Shown in pieces: positions 40,324-51,622 of a stretch of DNA of 64,000 nucleotides (its first letter is position 1; every line of letters starts with the position of its first letter). Location: NCBI GenBank assembly GCA_947483555.1, contig CANKMW010000043.1:1-64000 (forward strand), given 5' to 3'. A program made the position numbers and the translations under genes. Below the pieces are notes generated by a model. It searched no databases. It worked only from the letters and a program-made list of their open reading frames with translations, and had not been told where the DNA came from. This DNA comes from Myxococcales bacterium. Its GTDB lineage: Bacteria > Myxococcota_A > Polyangia > Haliangiales > Haliangiaceae.

Positions 40324-42108
40324 TCACTGAGCGACGCCCGGATCGGGTACCGCCACGACGAAGCGACCGGCCGGATCGGTCACCGCGTCGCCCAGCGGGC
40401 GGGTCCGCTCGATGCCGGCGCAGGCCAGGTGACAGAGCGCGGCCACACCGACGGCGCGGGCGCCGACGCTCTGACCGGTGGCCCGCACTTCGCCGGAGAT
40501 CGCGAGCGCCGCGGGCAGCGACAGATCGCCGAGCGCTTGCGCGGTCGCGCTGGCGATGGCGACGGTCCGCGCGGCGTCGTCGGCGGTGGGATCGATCAGG
40601 AGCAGCGCGTAGGCGCCACCGGCGGCCAGGGCGATCGTGAAGCTACCGTCGCTGCCAGCGGTCGCGACCGGCACCGGGGCACCGGCGTGGGCGAGGGCAC
40701 CGGTCAGCGTGGCGCGCACCCGCGCCTCGGCGCGGGCGCCACCGGCGGCGCGCAGCACCCGGCCGGTGATCGTCACCGGCGCGGCGGCGTCGAGCGTGCC
40801 GCCCAGCGGCAGGGCCAGCGCGGCGACGCCACCGGGTCCGCCGCTGGCGGTGATGAAGGCCGCGCCGGTGCCATCGATGAAGCGCGCCGAGGGCAGACGG
40901 CCGGCGGCATCGGTGCGGAGCGTGCGGCGGTGCGAACCACTGGCCGCGGCGAGGATCGTGGAACCATCGCGGATCGTGCCGGCGCCGGCGCGGCCGAGAT
41001 CCACCACGACCTCGGTCGAGGCGGCGATGACGCCGCCGACCCGGACCAGCGTGCTGGCGACGTCGCTCGACGGGACGGTGGCGTGACGCACGGTGACCAC
41101 GGCGAGCGCGCCGATCTCGACCTGGGCGTCGAGGCGCGGCAGGCTGGAGGCGGCCGGTGGCACGGCCGTGACCTGCTCGATCGTCCCGCCCTCGCGCCAG
41201 CGCAGGCTGAAGCTGCCGTCGGCGACGGTGGTGGCGACCGTCGAGGGCACGCCGCCCGAGGTCAAGGACACCCGCGCGCCGGCGACCGCGGCCCCGGCGT
41301 CGTCGAGGACGAAGCCGCCGAGCGCCGTGCCGGCGTCGATCGTGATCAAGGTGGTCAACGGATCCCAGTCGAGGACCAGCCGGGGTGCCAGCGCCGCCGA
41401 GGTCGGCACCACGAGCACGTCGTAGCGGCCGGGGATCAAGCGCACCGCCGTGTTGCCGGCGCTGTCCGTGAAGCCCTCGATCACCGCGTCGGGGGTCGAG
41501 CGCGACGTGAACCTGACGTACGCCGGCACCGCGGTCGCGGTTGGCGTGCGGACGTTGATCGGATACGCGTTGCCGGCGTCGAGGGTGAGCACGCCGGCCG
41601 CGAAGTCGGCGCCGCCGGGGACGATCACGATGCGCTCCTGTGGCGGCGCGGTGATCGACGCCGGCGGCACGAAGCGCAAGCGCACCGCGCGCGTGTTGGC
41701 ACCCGGCGTCATCACGTTGACCGCGCCGTCGAACGACGGGCAACCGGCGCCGACGAACAGGTCGACGTCGTAGATCCCGGCGGTGGGGGCGTCGAACTGG
41801 ATGTCCCGCGAGCTGGCGTCGAGAGGCGTGAAGGGCACCTCGGCGCCGGTGGCGCGCAAGGTCACGCGCCACACGTAGGTCGTGATCCCCGACGAGCCGA
41901 ACACGTCGCTCTGGGCGACGATGGTGGCCGGCGCCACCGGCATCGTGGGTGCGAACGAGACCGCGATGCTGCAGCCGGTCGCGCCGTCGCTGCCGCCGGC
42001 GTCGACAGCGTCGTCGTCGCTGGCCATGTCACCACCGCAGGCGGCGGTCGCGAGGGCGGCGGCGACCGCGGTCGCGAGGGTCGATCCGGCTGGCATGCGG
42101 CGCTTCAC
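40324..42108 (-). CDS. Large lipoprotein with carboxypeptidase-regulatory-like beta domains
   Basis: 594 aa from GTG at 42108 (GTGA overlap with the upstream gene). The lipobox lies at AAALATAAC, followed by an Asp-rich linker. The rest is beta-rich, with several Ig/CarboxypepD_reg-like units, for example LGGFVLDDAGAAVAGARVSL followed by ADGSFSLRWREGG, and ITGRVLRAAGGARAEARVRA followed by SDGSFTIALAAGG. Probably an extended surface or periplasmic protein. Coupled to the lipoprotein at 43241. Not otherwise recognised. Confidence 0.8.
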   Translation of the reverse strand: MKRRMPAGSTLATAVAAALATAACGGDMASDDDAVDAGGSDGATGCSIAVSFAPTMPVAPATIVAQSDVFGSSGITTYVWRVTLRATGAEVPFTPLDASSRDIQFDAPTAGIYDVDLFVGAGCPSFDGAVNVMTPGANTRAVRLRFVPPASITAPPQERIVIVPGGADFAAGVLTLDAGNAYPINVRTPTATAVPAYVRFTSRSTPDAVIEGFTDSAGNTAVRLIPGRYDVLVVPTSAALAPRLVLDWDPLTTLITIDAGTALGGFVLDDAGAAVAGARVSLTSGGVPSTVATTVADGSFSLRWREGGTIEQVTAVPPAASSLPRLDAQVEIGALAVVTVRHATVPSSDVASTLVRVGGVIAASTEVVVDLGRAGAGTIRDGSTILAAASGSHRRTLRTDAAGRLPSARFIDGTGAAFITASGGPGGVAALALPLGGTLDAAAPVTITGRVLRAAGGARAEARVRATLTGALAHAGAPVPVATAGSDGSFTIALAAGGAYALLLIDPTADDAARTVAIASATAQALGDLSLPAALAISGEVRATGQSVGARAVGVAALCHLACAGIERTRPLGDAVTDPAGRFVVAVPDPGVAQ

Positions 42109-43241
42109 CGGACCTCCACCGCCCAGCTCTGCCGCTGCAGGCAGGCATCCTGACCGATGCTGCAGGTCGCGACACCGTCGGCGCACGGGATGGTGCGGCC
42201 GAGGCGATCGTCGATCTCGACCCGGACGTCGACACGATCGCCGGGATCGAAGTGCGCCGGGTCGAGCTCGAGCGCCGCGACGCCGGTGTCGACCTGGGTG
42301 AACGCGGCCGCGCCCGGCGCCCTCAGGTACCAGCGGAACCCGGCGGCGCCCAGGTACGGATCACCCGGCGGTGGGGCCGGGAACAGGTCGAGATCGTCCT
42401 CGACCACCAGCACCGAGAAGCGACGGGGTTGATCGACAACCAGCATCGCGCCGACCGGCGGCGGCGCCGGATCGCTGGCACCCAGGCACGGCGGCTGATC
42501 GGGCACCACCAGGATCGGCAGATCGACCGCGCGGGCGTCGATGGCATCGGACACCGTGACGCGCACGATCCACTCGCCGTCGACGTCGGGCAGCAGCAGC
42601 CGCTCCTCGCCGCCGCTCGATGGATCGGGCAGCGCCTCGAAGCGGCGATCGGCGGGCACCGAATCGCGGGCCGGAAACAGCTCCCAGGCCAGGGTCACGG
42701 CGTCGCCGTCGGCGTCGCCGCCGCGGGCGCTGATGGTGATCGGCACGTCGGGGGGGAACGCGCCGTCGAGCTCGCGGCCGCGCCGCTGCACGACCACGGA
42801 CGGCGCGTTGTTGATCACGTCGAGCTCGAGCCGCTGCTGCGGCACCCCGATCGCACCGTACTCGTCCTGGACGCCGAGCGACACCACCACCCGCACCGTC
42901 GGCAGGCCGTCGACCAGCGACGGCACGGTCACGTAGAACATCTGGTCGGCGCCGGTCTCGTCGGCGGCGCAGATCGCCTGGGCGTTGCATGCCTCGAAGC
43001 GCCAGCTCGGGGTGACGCGATCGCGATCGGGGTCGTCCATCAGGGCCCGGAACGACAGGCTGCCGCCGCGGGCCGGCACCCCGGTGTCGACGCGCTCGAT
43101 CTCGGCGCTCGGCCGCTCGTTGATGACCTCGCCGTAGAAGCAGCCGGCCGCGCCAGTCGACGCGCCTGCGGCCACGACGGCGGCGCAGACGTGATGCACG
43201 AGGCCGCTCACGGGTCGATCGTGATGCAACCGGCTTGCCAT
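42105..43241 (-). CDS. Lipoprotein with Ig-like domains
   Basis: 378 aa from ATG at 43241; TTG at 43247 is also in frame. Lipobox at AGASTGAAGC, further from the N-terminus than usual. Repeated beta domains contain Asp-rich turns (DDPDRDRVTPSWRFEAC, GGDADGDAVTLAWELFPA) typical of Ig/PKD-like folds. Cys-rich C-terminus (CADGVATCSIGQDACLQRQ). Probably a surface protein, coupled by GTGA overlap with the next lipoprotein. Confidence 0.75.
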   Translation of the reverse strand: MASRLHHDRPVSGLVHHVCAAVVAAGASTGAAGCFYGEVINERPSAEIERVDTGVPARGGSLSFRALMDDPDRDRVTPSWRFEACNAQAICAADETGADQMFYVTVPSLVDGLPTVRVVVSLGVQDEYGAIGVPQQRLELDVINNAPSVVVQRRGRELDGAFPPDVPITISARGGDADGDAVTLAWELFPARDSVPADRRFEALPDPSSGGEERLLLPDVDGEWIVRVTVSDAIDARAVDLPILVVPDQPPCLGASDPAPPPVGAMLVVDQPRRFSVLVVEDDLDLFPAPPPGDPYLGAAGFRWYLRAPGAAAFTQVDTGVAALELDPAHFDPGDRVDVRVEIDDRLGRTIPCADGVATCSIGQDACLQRQSWAVEVR

Positions 43242-43351
43242 GCGCAAGTGTCCAGGAGGTCACGGTTCCGGGTCCGTGATCCACGTACCGCTCCCGTCGG
43301 GATCGGGGATTCACGACAGACGTGTCCGGATCCGGGCCCCGACTGCCACCG

Positions 43352-45418
<2,067 letters not shown>

Positions 45419-45428
45419 CCCAGTGACG

Positions 45429-46313
45429 TCATCCGCGCGGGGCGACCGGCCAGCTCACGCAGCCGGCCCGACCGGCCTCTTTGGCCACCCGCATCGCCTG
45501 GCCAAGCCGGCGGCCGAGCTCGTCGAAGCCCTGCGGCCCCAACCCTTCGGTCGGCGCCATCGCGATCACCACGGCGAGATTGTCGGACTCGCCGGGGAAC
45601 AGCTCGGCTTTTCGCTCGGCGCTGAGCTCGACGAGGCGGGCGGCCAGGGCCTGAGCCTGGACCGGCGCGGCCACCGCGATGAAGTCGGAGCCACCCAGGT
45701 GGCCGACGAAGGCGCCGCCGCCGGAGACCGCGCGGGCCTCCTCCAGCACCAGCCTGGCCACGGCGCGGACCGCATCCTCGGAGCGCGCGAAGCCGATCTT
45801 GTCCTGATAGGCGTCGAAGTGGAGCACGTCGATGTGCAGCACCGCGACCGGCGTGCCGTTCTTGAGCAGCTCCTCGAGGTGGTTGTCGATCGCGCGCGAG
45901 CCCGGTAGGTCCGTGGTCGGGTTGCGGTCGCGCTCGCGGCGGGTGGCGCGGATCATGGCGCGGACGCGGGCCGAGAACTCGCGCAGGTCGAACGGCTTGG
46001 TCATGTACGCGTCGGCGCCGGCGTCGAGGCCCTCGACCGAGTTGTCGACCGACGCCAGGGCGGTGAGCATCAGGATCGGGGTGCGCGACCACATCACGTC
46101 GGCCTTGAGCCGGCGGCCGACCTCGAGGCCGTCGACCCGCGGCATCATGACGTCGAGGATGAGCAGGTCGGGATCGTGGGCGCGGACCAGCCGCAGGGCC
46201 TCCTCGCCGTCGAACGCGCGCAGGCACAGAAACCCCGCGTCTCCCAGCGCCATGCCCACCATGTGCGCGATGGCGTCATCGTCCTCTGCGATGACTATCT
46301 TCTTCAGGAGCAT
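45429..46313 (-). CDS. Response regulator with degenerate GGDEF domain
   Basis: 294 aa from ATG at 46313. Receiver domain with acidic pocket IAEDDDAIA, phospho-acceptor Asp in LLILDVMMPRVDG, conserved Thr in LMLTAL and Lys in YMTKPFD: all key residues present. The C-terminal half has GGDEF-type layout (LPGSRAIDNHLEELL, VAVLHIDVLHFDAYQ) but the signature reads GGSDF, so diguanylate cyclase activity is unlikely. It may bind partner proteins or nucleotide instead. Upstream of the kinase at 45418 in the same transcription unit. Confidence 0.88.
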   Translation of the reverse strand: MLLKKIVIAEDDDAIAHMVGMALGDAGFLCLRAFDGEEALRLVRAHDPDLLILDVMMPRVDGLEVGRRLKADVMWSRTPILMLTALASVDNSVEGLDAGADAYMTKPFDLREFSARVRAMIRATRRERDRNPTTDLPGSRAIDNHLEELLKNGTPVAVLHIDVLHFDAYQDKIGFARSEDAVRAVARLVLEEARAVSGGGAFVGHLGGSDFIAVAAPVQAQALAARLVELSAERKAELFPGESDNLAVVIAMAPTEGLGPQGFDELGRRLGQAMRVAKEAGRAGCVSWPVAPRG

Positions 46314-46373
46314 GGCCGCACCCTGTGATACCGCCGCAGCGCGGCGAGGTCAACCGCCCACTCCCGCAGTCCC

Positions 46374-47699
46374 GTGCTACTGCTCACGACCGTGCCCTCG
46401 CCTGCATCCTCGCCTACCGATCCTTCAGTCGAGACCACCGTCCTCGATCATGGCCTGCGGGTCACGACCGTCGCCTTGCCGCACCTCCACACCGCCACGG
46501 TGGCCGTCTTCATCAAGGTGGGCTCGCGCTTCGAGAGTGTGAGCGCCAACGGCCTGTCGCACTTCACGGAGCACATGCTGTTCCGCGGCACCGAGCGATT
46601 CCCGACCTCGCTGGCGCTGAACACGGCGATCGAGCGGCTGGGATCGACGTTGCACGCCGAGACCGGCCGCGACTACACGTTGTTCTCGATGGGCTTCGAG
46701 CCCGAGCGGGTCAACGCCGGGCTCGAGCTGCTCGGCGAGCTGCTCGGTCGGCCGCGGTTCGGCGACATCGAGCTCGAACGCGCGCTGGTGCTCGAGGAGA
46801 TCAACGAGGACTACGACGAAGACGACGTCGAGATCAACGCCGACGACATCGCCCGCGGGCTGATGTTCGGGGACCATGCTCTCGGTCAACGCATCATCGG
46901 ACCGCGCACCAACGTCGAGGGATTCGGCGAGGCCGACGTCCGCGCCCACTTCGCGCGCTTCTACGGGGCGCGCAACATGATCCTGTGCGTGGCCGGACCG
47001 ATCGAGCACGGCGTCGTGGTCGATGCCGCGCGCCGCTACCTCGGTGACCTGCCGGTTGGCACCTCGGCCGAGCCCGCACCGGCACCGCCGGGGCCCGGCG
47101 GACCGCGTTGGAAACACGTCCGCGACAGCGGCGCGCAGACGTCCTTGGCCATGCTGTTCCGCGGCGTTCCCGAGCTCGATCCCGGGTACCACGCGTTCGT
47201 CGGCATGCTGCGCGCCCTCGACGACGGCATGTCGACGCGGTTGCACTACCAGCTCGCCGATCAGCAAGGCCTGGCGTACTCGGTCGGCGCCAGCATCGAG
47301 CCGCTCGCCGACGCGGCGCTGTTCGAGATCACCAGCGCCACGGCGAACTCCAAGCTGCCGACGCTGGTGGCCGAGATCCTGCGCCTGGTCGGCAGCCTGC
47401 GCGACCAGCCCATCGACCGCGACGAGCTGGCCAAGATCCGCACCCGTTACCGCTACGAGACGCTGGCGTCGCTCGACGATTCGTCAGCGATGACCGGCTG
47501 GTTCGGCGGCACCGCGCTGTACTACCCGCCGCTCCCGCTCAGCGAGCGCCTGGCCGCGATGGCCAAGGTGACCGCCGACGACATCGTCGAGACCGCGCGC
47601 CGGGTGCTGACCAGCGACGGCATGGTGCTGGCGGCGGTGGGGGCCCTGAGCAAGGCCCGGATCGGCGAGCTGCGCGAAGTGGTGACCGAGTGGCGGTAG
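46374..47699 (+). CDS. M16-family zinc peptidase
   Basis: 441 aa from GTG at 46374; GTG 46392 is possible. Catalytic HxxEH motif in LSHFTEHMLFRG and the downstream Glu region LVLEEINEDYDEDD, then the second, inactive-type half (HVRDSGAQTSLAMLFRGVPE, YQLADQQGLAYSVGASIEPL) with the Arg/Tyr pair region RTRYRYETLASL. Standard length for bacterial M16B peptidases, which degrade or process peptides. No signal peptide is obvious, so cytoplasmic or periplasmic location is open. Confidence 0.93.
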   Translation: MLLLTTVPSPASSPTDPSVETTVLDHGLRVTTVALPHLHTATVAVFIKVGSRFESVSANGLSHFTEHMLFRGTERFPTSLALNTAIERLGSTLHAETGRDYTLFSMGFEPERVNAGLELLGELLGRPRFGDIELERALVLEEINEDYDEDDVEINADDIARGLMFGDHALGQRIIGPRTNVEGFGEADVRAHFARFYGARNMILCVAGPIEHGVVVDAARRYLGDLPVGTSAEPAPAPPGPGGPRWKHVRDSGAQTSLAMLFRGVPELDPGYHAFVGMLRALDDGMSTRLHYQLADQQGLAYSVGASIEPLADAALFEITSATANSKLPTLVAEILRLVGSLRDQPIDRDELAKIRTRYRYETLASLDDSSAMTGWFGGTALYYPPLPLSERLAAMAKVTADDIVETARRVLTSDGMVLAAVGALSKARIGELREVVTEWR

Positions 47700-47745
47700 C
47701 CTGACGCGCCTGGTGGCGGCAGGCCAGGCCGCGGTGGGCCGCTGA

Positions 47746-47751
47746 TAGGCT
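47746..47751 (+). promoter_or_regulatory. -10-like hexamer facing the broken dus gene
   Basis: TAGGCT ends 7 bases before ATG at 47759, which opens a 10-codon frame ending in TGA at 47791. Transcripts would run antisense into the dus pseudogene. Confidence 0.35.
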
Positions 47752-47814
47752 GGACGGGATGGGCAAGACCAGGAGCGCGAACTCGACGTGACGTTGATGA
47801 GCGACGGCGCGCCG

Positions 47815-48806
47815 TCACGCCCGCACCTCGGTCGGCGCCGGCGCGCGGTGCGGGCGGCACCCGTCCAGCAGGTCCTCGACCACGCCGGCGGTCCGCGCCA
47901 GGTAGAGCGAGGCGCGCAGCGCGGGTCCGAGGACCGGGCCCAGCAACGGCACGTGGCGGCGGGTGACCTCGACGCCGTGCTGCTCGCCGCGGGCGGCCAC
48001 GTTGGCGGTCAGCAGCGCACGGTAGACGGCGACCCGCTCGCCATCGGTCGGCGGTAGCAAGCGCTGGCCGCGCTCGAGCAGCGCGCGGGCCTCGCGAAAG
48101 ATCCACGGATGCTGGATCGCCGCCCGTCCGATCATGACACCGGCGCAGCCGGTCTCGTCGAGGGCGCGGACCGCGTCCTCGGCGCTGCGCACGTCGCCGT
48201 TGACCACCACCGGGATCGCCACCACCTCGCGCGCCCGCCGGGCCCAGCGCCAGTCGGCCTCACCGCGGTGCCCGACCTGCGCGGTGCGGCAGTGGACGGT
48301 CAGGCCGGCGACCCCGACGTCCTCGAGCCGGCGGGCCAGATCCACGATCGGCATCTCGGACTCGGGGCCCCAGCCGATGCGGGTCTTGACCGTCACCGGC
48401 AGATCGACCGCCGCCACGACGCGCCGCGCCATCTCGACCATCGCCCGTGGATCGCGCAGCCACCCGGCAGCCAGCACCCGCAGTTGAGGTCGATGAACGC
48501 CGGCCGGGCCGCCGCCGCGACCGCCGCCGCCGCCATCAGCAACTCGGCGTCGGCGCCATAGATCTGGATCGCGGTCGGCCGATCGTCCTCGGCCAGCGCC
48601 GCCTTGCGCCGCGCCAGGTCGGCGCCGGCGATCATCTGCTCGGCGCGGATGAACTCGGTGACGCACAACTCGGCGCCCACCGTCCGACACACCCTGCGGA
48701 ACGCGGCGTCGCTCACGTCCTCCATGGGCGCCAGCACGAACGGAGACCGGCTCCCGATCCTCAATGCCGGACGATCGCATGGAACCGGACCGGTCGCGGT
48801 CGGCAT
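47815..48806 (-). pseudogene. tRNA-dihydrouridine synthase, internal deletion with frameshift
   Basis: The 5' half reads from ATG at 48806 with clear Dus motifs (PFVLAPMEDVSDAAFRRVCR, VTEFIRAEQM, TAIQIYGAD) up to FIDLNCGC. Just after that the frame is lost, and the 3' half continues in another frame with GWLRDPRAMVEMARRVVAA, PVTVKTRIGWG, GLTVHCRTAQ, IPVVVNGDV and GVMIGRAAIQHPW. In intact enzymes NCGCP is followed by a KKV...GAG loop of about 10-12 residues before the GxLL segment. That loop is missing here, so bases were lost near 48466-48474 in a number not divisible by three. Either a real pseudogene or an assembly collapse. Confidence 0.8.
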
Positions 48807-48903
48807 TGATTCGCGCCGGGAACGGCTGTTCCCGGCAGCGGCCTGGCACCGCGGGCCGGCGTGGTTATGTCGCCAGCAATCTCATTCAACGGCGGAGGCG
48901 TCC

Positions 48904-49233
48904 ATGCGCAACTCGAAGCGTTTCCTGTTCGCGTCGCTGCTCTTGCTCGGCGCATGCGCCGACCCGCCGGACACCTTCGTTCCGACGATTCCCGGGGTTC
49001 CGAGCGCCGCCGAGGCCGACGAGCCGAGCGACCTGCGCCTCGAGAACGCGGCCAGCACGTTCAGGCCCCGCGAACACACCGCGCCGTACGGTGACCCGGT
49101 GGTCGACGGGCTCGGCCGCTCCCGCGAGGTCAAGGAGTTGCGCGCCGACGAGCCCATCATCGACGGCGTGGCGCTCGGCCAGCGCAGCCGCCTCCACTAC
49201 GACCGGCTGCGTCGCGCCGGGTTCGCGCGCTGA
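48904..49233 (+). CDS. Small lipoprotein of unknown function
   Basis: 109 aa from ATG at 48904, preceded by GGAGG (48894-48898) with a 5-base gap. Signal MRNSKRFLFASLLLLGAC, then Asp/Pro-rich and charged sequence (EPSDLRLENAASTFRPREHT, GLGRSREVKELRADEPIID) ending in a basic stretch. One Cys only. Not recognised. Convergent with the gene at 49593. Confidence 0.72.
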   Translation: MRNSKRFLFASLLLLGACADPPDTFVPTIPGVPSAAEADEPSDLRLENAASTFRPREHTAPYGDPVVDGLGRSREVKELRADEPIIDGVALGQRSRLHYDRLRRAGFAR

Positions 49234-49242
49234 CGCACGCCG

Positions 49243-49593
49243 TCAGTGCAGGACGTCCACGATCGGCTCGTCGCAGGCGCTGGCCTCGCCGGGCCAGCAC
49301 GGCGGCGGCAGTCGCCAGCACAGGCCGCTATCGGAGCGGAAGTCGCCGTCGTGACGGGCGTGGCCGTGCACGCAGGCATCGACCGAGACCCGGATGAAGA
49401 CGTACGGGTTCGTCGCCGAGCTGGTGGCATGGCAGATGCCCACCTGGCCGTCGTCTTCGACCAGCGGGCCTGGGTTCACGACCACACACTCGGCGGCCGC
49501 GAACCGCTGGACCGCTTCCGTGACGTCGGGTTCGACGCAGCCAGCCGCGGCTGCCAACGCATTGCCCGCCAACCATCCATTGCCCTTCAACAT
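49243..49593 (-). CDS. Small secreted Cys-rich protein with CHxTxxxNPY-HGDF motif
   Basis: 116 aa from ATG at 49593 with AAGGAG 7 bases upstream. Short Ala-rich export-like N-terminus (GWLAGNALAAAAGC). The core GICHATSSATNPYVFIRVS followed by DACVHGHARHDGDF matches a motif seen in diverse secreted proteins (CHxT...NP..I.VS..A...H..HGD), whose His and Asp residues could bind metal. Six further Cys occur around it. Function unknown. Confidence 0.7.
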   Translation of the reverse strand: MLKGNGWLAGNALAAAAGCVEPDVTEAVQRFAAAECVVVNPGPLVEDDGQVGICHATSSATNPYVFIRVSVDACVHGHARHDGDFRSDSGLCWRLPPPCWPGEASACDEPIVDVLH

Positions 49594-49697
49594 GGCGCGC
49601 TCCTTCCGGATGGGCCACCCCGCGAGGTGGCGTTCACCTCATGCGTGCCACTGTGGGTCGGGGGTCGCGCCTGTCGAGGGGCAATCGTGCGAGCTCG

Positions 49698-50219
49698 TCA
49701 CCGCCGGCGGCGGCCGGCGTCGATCGGCGGCGGGGCATCGACGGCGGCGTCGACCGCGACCGCGGCGTCGATCACGATCGGCGCCGGCACGTGGACGGTG
49801 ACGGTGCGCGTCACGGTGATGGGCCGGCAGACCCGTGACCCGCACAGCCAGAAGCGAACGTCGAGGGCGACGGCGTGGTCCCCGGGTTCGCGCGCCTTGA
49901 CCTTGATGTCGAAGCGCGGCGCGTCGGCGGCCGGATCGGCGGCGTCCTTGCGGGCGTAGCGGCGGCGCGGCAGGCCGAGCTCCACCGGGACGGTCACCGC
50001 GACGCGCACCGGACCATCGGCGGAGATGGTCCGGCCGGCCGCCGGCACGATCGCGACCGACAGGGCGGAGGTCGCGCCGACCTCGACGGTCATCTCGGCC
50101 GCGACCCGCAGCTCGTAGCCCGGATCGTCGGCGCGGGCCGGCGTGCACGCGGCCAGCGTCGTCACCGCCACCGCCGCCGACACGGTGGCGAGCGCCGCGA
50201 TGCCGACCCGGATGTTCAC
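49698..50219 (-). CDS. Lipoprotein with conserved Cys pair
   Basis: 173 aa from GTG at 50219, overlapping the phoH stop by 4 bp. Lipobox at VAVTTLAAC. One beta domain (YELRVAAEMTVEVGATSALS, VRVAVTVPVELGLPRRRY, HAVALDVRFWLCGSRVCRPI) with LCGSRVC forming a likely disulfide, followed by an Asp/Ala tail and RRRR. The F-LC-C-P pattern resembles the N-terminal domain of DsbD-type proteins. Translation is coupled to PhoH, an unexpected pairing. Confidence 0.75.
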   Translation of the reverse strand: MNIRVGIAALATVSAAVAVTTLAACTPARADDPGYELRVAAEMTVEVGATSALSVAIVPAAGRTISADGPVRVAVTVPVELGLPRRRYARKDAADPAADAPRFDIKVKAREPGDHAVALDVRFWLCGSRVCRPITVTRTVTVHVPAPIVIDAAVAVDAAVDAPPPIDAGRRRR

Positions 50220-51529
50220 AAGATCTGCGTCGCGAGCTCGGCCAGCGCGCTGCGCTCGCCCTTGGCCAGCGTGACATGGCCGGCGATCGCCTCGGGCTTG
50301 AACCGCTCGGCCACGGTCGTGAGGCCGTTGTTCAACGCGTCGAGGTACGGGTGATCGATCTGGTACGGATCACCGGTGAGCACGATCTTGGTGCCCTCGC
50401 CGGCCCGGGTCACGATGGTCTTCACCTCGTGCGGCGTCAGGTTCTGGGCCTCGTCCACGATCATGAACACGTTGGGCAGCGAACGACCACGGATATAGGT
50501 CAGCGGCTCGATCTCGACGAAGCCGAGGTCCATCAGCTCGGCGTAGCTACGGCCCTCCTTCTTGTCGGAGCGGTTGAGCCCCAGCAGGAGCTCGAGGTTG
50601 TCGTAGATCGGCTGCATCCACGGGTTGAGCTTCTCCTCGATGTCGCCGGGCAAGAAGCCGATGTCGCGGCCGAGCGGGAAGATCGGCCGGCTGACCAGCA
50701 GCTTCTGGTAGGTCTGCTCCTCGGTGACCTTCTGCAGCCCGGCGGCGAGCGCGAGCAGGGTCTTGCCGGTGCCGGCCTTGCCGACCAGGGTCACCAGCTT
50801 GATGTCGTCGTTGAGCAGCAGGTCGAGCGCGTAGTGCTGCTCCTTGTTGCGCGGCCGGATGCCCCACACACCGTCGCGCAGCTTCTTGACCGGCAACACC
50901 CGCCCGGTCGCCTTGTCGAACTTGCCGAGCGCGCTCTTGCCGCCGCCGTCGTCCTTGAGCAGGACGTACTCGTTGGGGTAGAGGTTGCCGTCGACCTCGA
51001 CGGTGGCGCCGCCCTCGGCGTAGAGCGCGTCGATCGCGCCCGGCTCGACCGCGACCTCGCGGTTGCCGGGGTACAGCTCCTCGATGGTGATGCGCTCCGG
51101 CTCGTAGTCGACGCAGGCCAGGCCAAGCGCGTCGCCACGGACGCGCATGTTGACGTCCTTGGTGACCAGGACCACCGGGACGGCCGGCGTCTCCTCGCGG
51201 ATCTCCAGCGCCAGCTCGAGGATGCGCTGGTCCATCGAGCGCGAGTCGTAGCTCGGGTTCTTGGGCGGGTTCTTGCCCAGCGCCACCCGCACCGTGCCAC
51301 CGTTGGGCATCGGCTGCGGTCGCGACAGGCCGCCGTCGGAGCGGTACTGATCGAGCAGGCGGGCGATCTGGCGCGCGTTGCGACCGAGCTCGGCCTGGTC
51401 CTTCTTGAAGGTGTCGAGCTCCTCGAGCACGTAGATCGGGATGATCACGTTGTTGTCCGCGAACGCGTAGACCGACCGCGAGTCGTGGAGCAACACGTTG
51501 GTGTCGAGGACGTAGTTCTTGACCGTCAC
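50216..51529 (-). CDS. phoH: PIN domain-PhoH ATPase fusion (PhoH2 type)
   Basis: 437 aa from GTG at 51529. N-terminal PIN nuclease domain (about 1-140): YVLDTNVLLHDSRSVYAF with the first catalytic Asp, VLEELDTFKKD, and late VTKDVNMR. The C-terminal PhoH ATPase contains Walker A GKAGTGKTLLALA, Walker B VFMIVDEAQNLTPHE and VLTGDPYQIDHP. PhoH2 proteins couple an RNase to an RNA helicase-like ATPase. Full length for the family. Upstream in-frame extension to 52291 belongs to shadow sequence. Confidence 0.94.
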   Translation of the reverse strand: MTVKNYVLDTNVLLHDSRSVYAFADNNVIIPIYVLEELDTFKKDQAELGRNARQIARLLDQYRSDGGLSRPQPMPNGGTVRVALGKNPPKNPSYDSRSMDQRILELALEIREETPAVPVVLVTKDVNMRVRGDALGLACVDYEPERITIEELYPGNREVAVEPGAIDALYAEGGATVEVDGNLYPNEYVLLKDDGGGKSALGKFDKATGRVLPVKKLRDGVWGIRPRNKEQHYALDLLLNDDIKLVTLVGKAGTGKTLLALAAGLQKVTEEQTYQKLLVSRPIFPLGRDIGFLPGDIEEKLNPWMQPIYDNLELLLGLNRSDKKEGRSYAELMDLGFVEIEPLTYIRGRSLPNVFMIVDEAQNLTPHEVKTIVTRAGEGTKIVLTGDPYQIDHPYLDALNNGLTTVAERFKPEAIAGHVTLAKGERSALAELATQIL

Positions 51530-51607
51530 CCCTCGATGTTCCCGGTGCCCGATCGGCGAGTCAAACCCGGCGGTGCGGATTCTTCTCCACCTGACCCGCG
51601 GCGAGCC

Positions 51608-51613
51608 TAGACT
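51608..51613 (+). promoter_or_regulatory. -10-like hexamer of a probable leaderless promoter (gene at 51623)
   Basis: TAGACT ends 6 bases before GTG 51620 and 9 before ATG 51623. Confidence 0.5.
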
Positions 51614-51622
51614 CGTGACGTG

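Noticed and set aside
47788..48057. 89-codon plus-strand frame overlapping the dus pseudogene
   Set aside because: GTGA-linked to a 10-codon frame but Arg-rich shadow sequence of dus without protein character.
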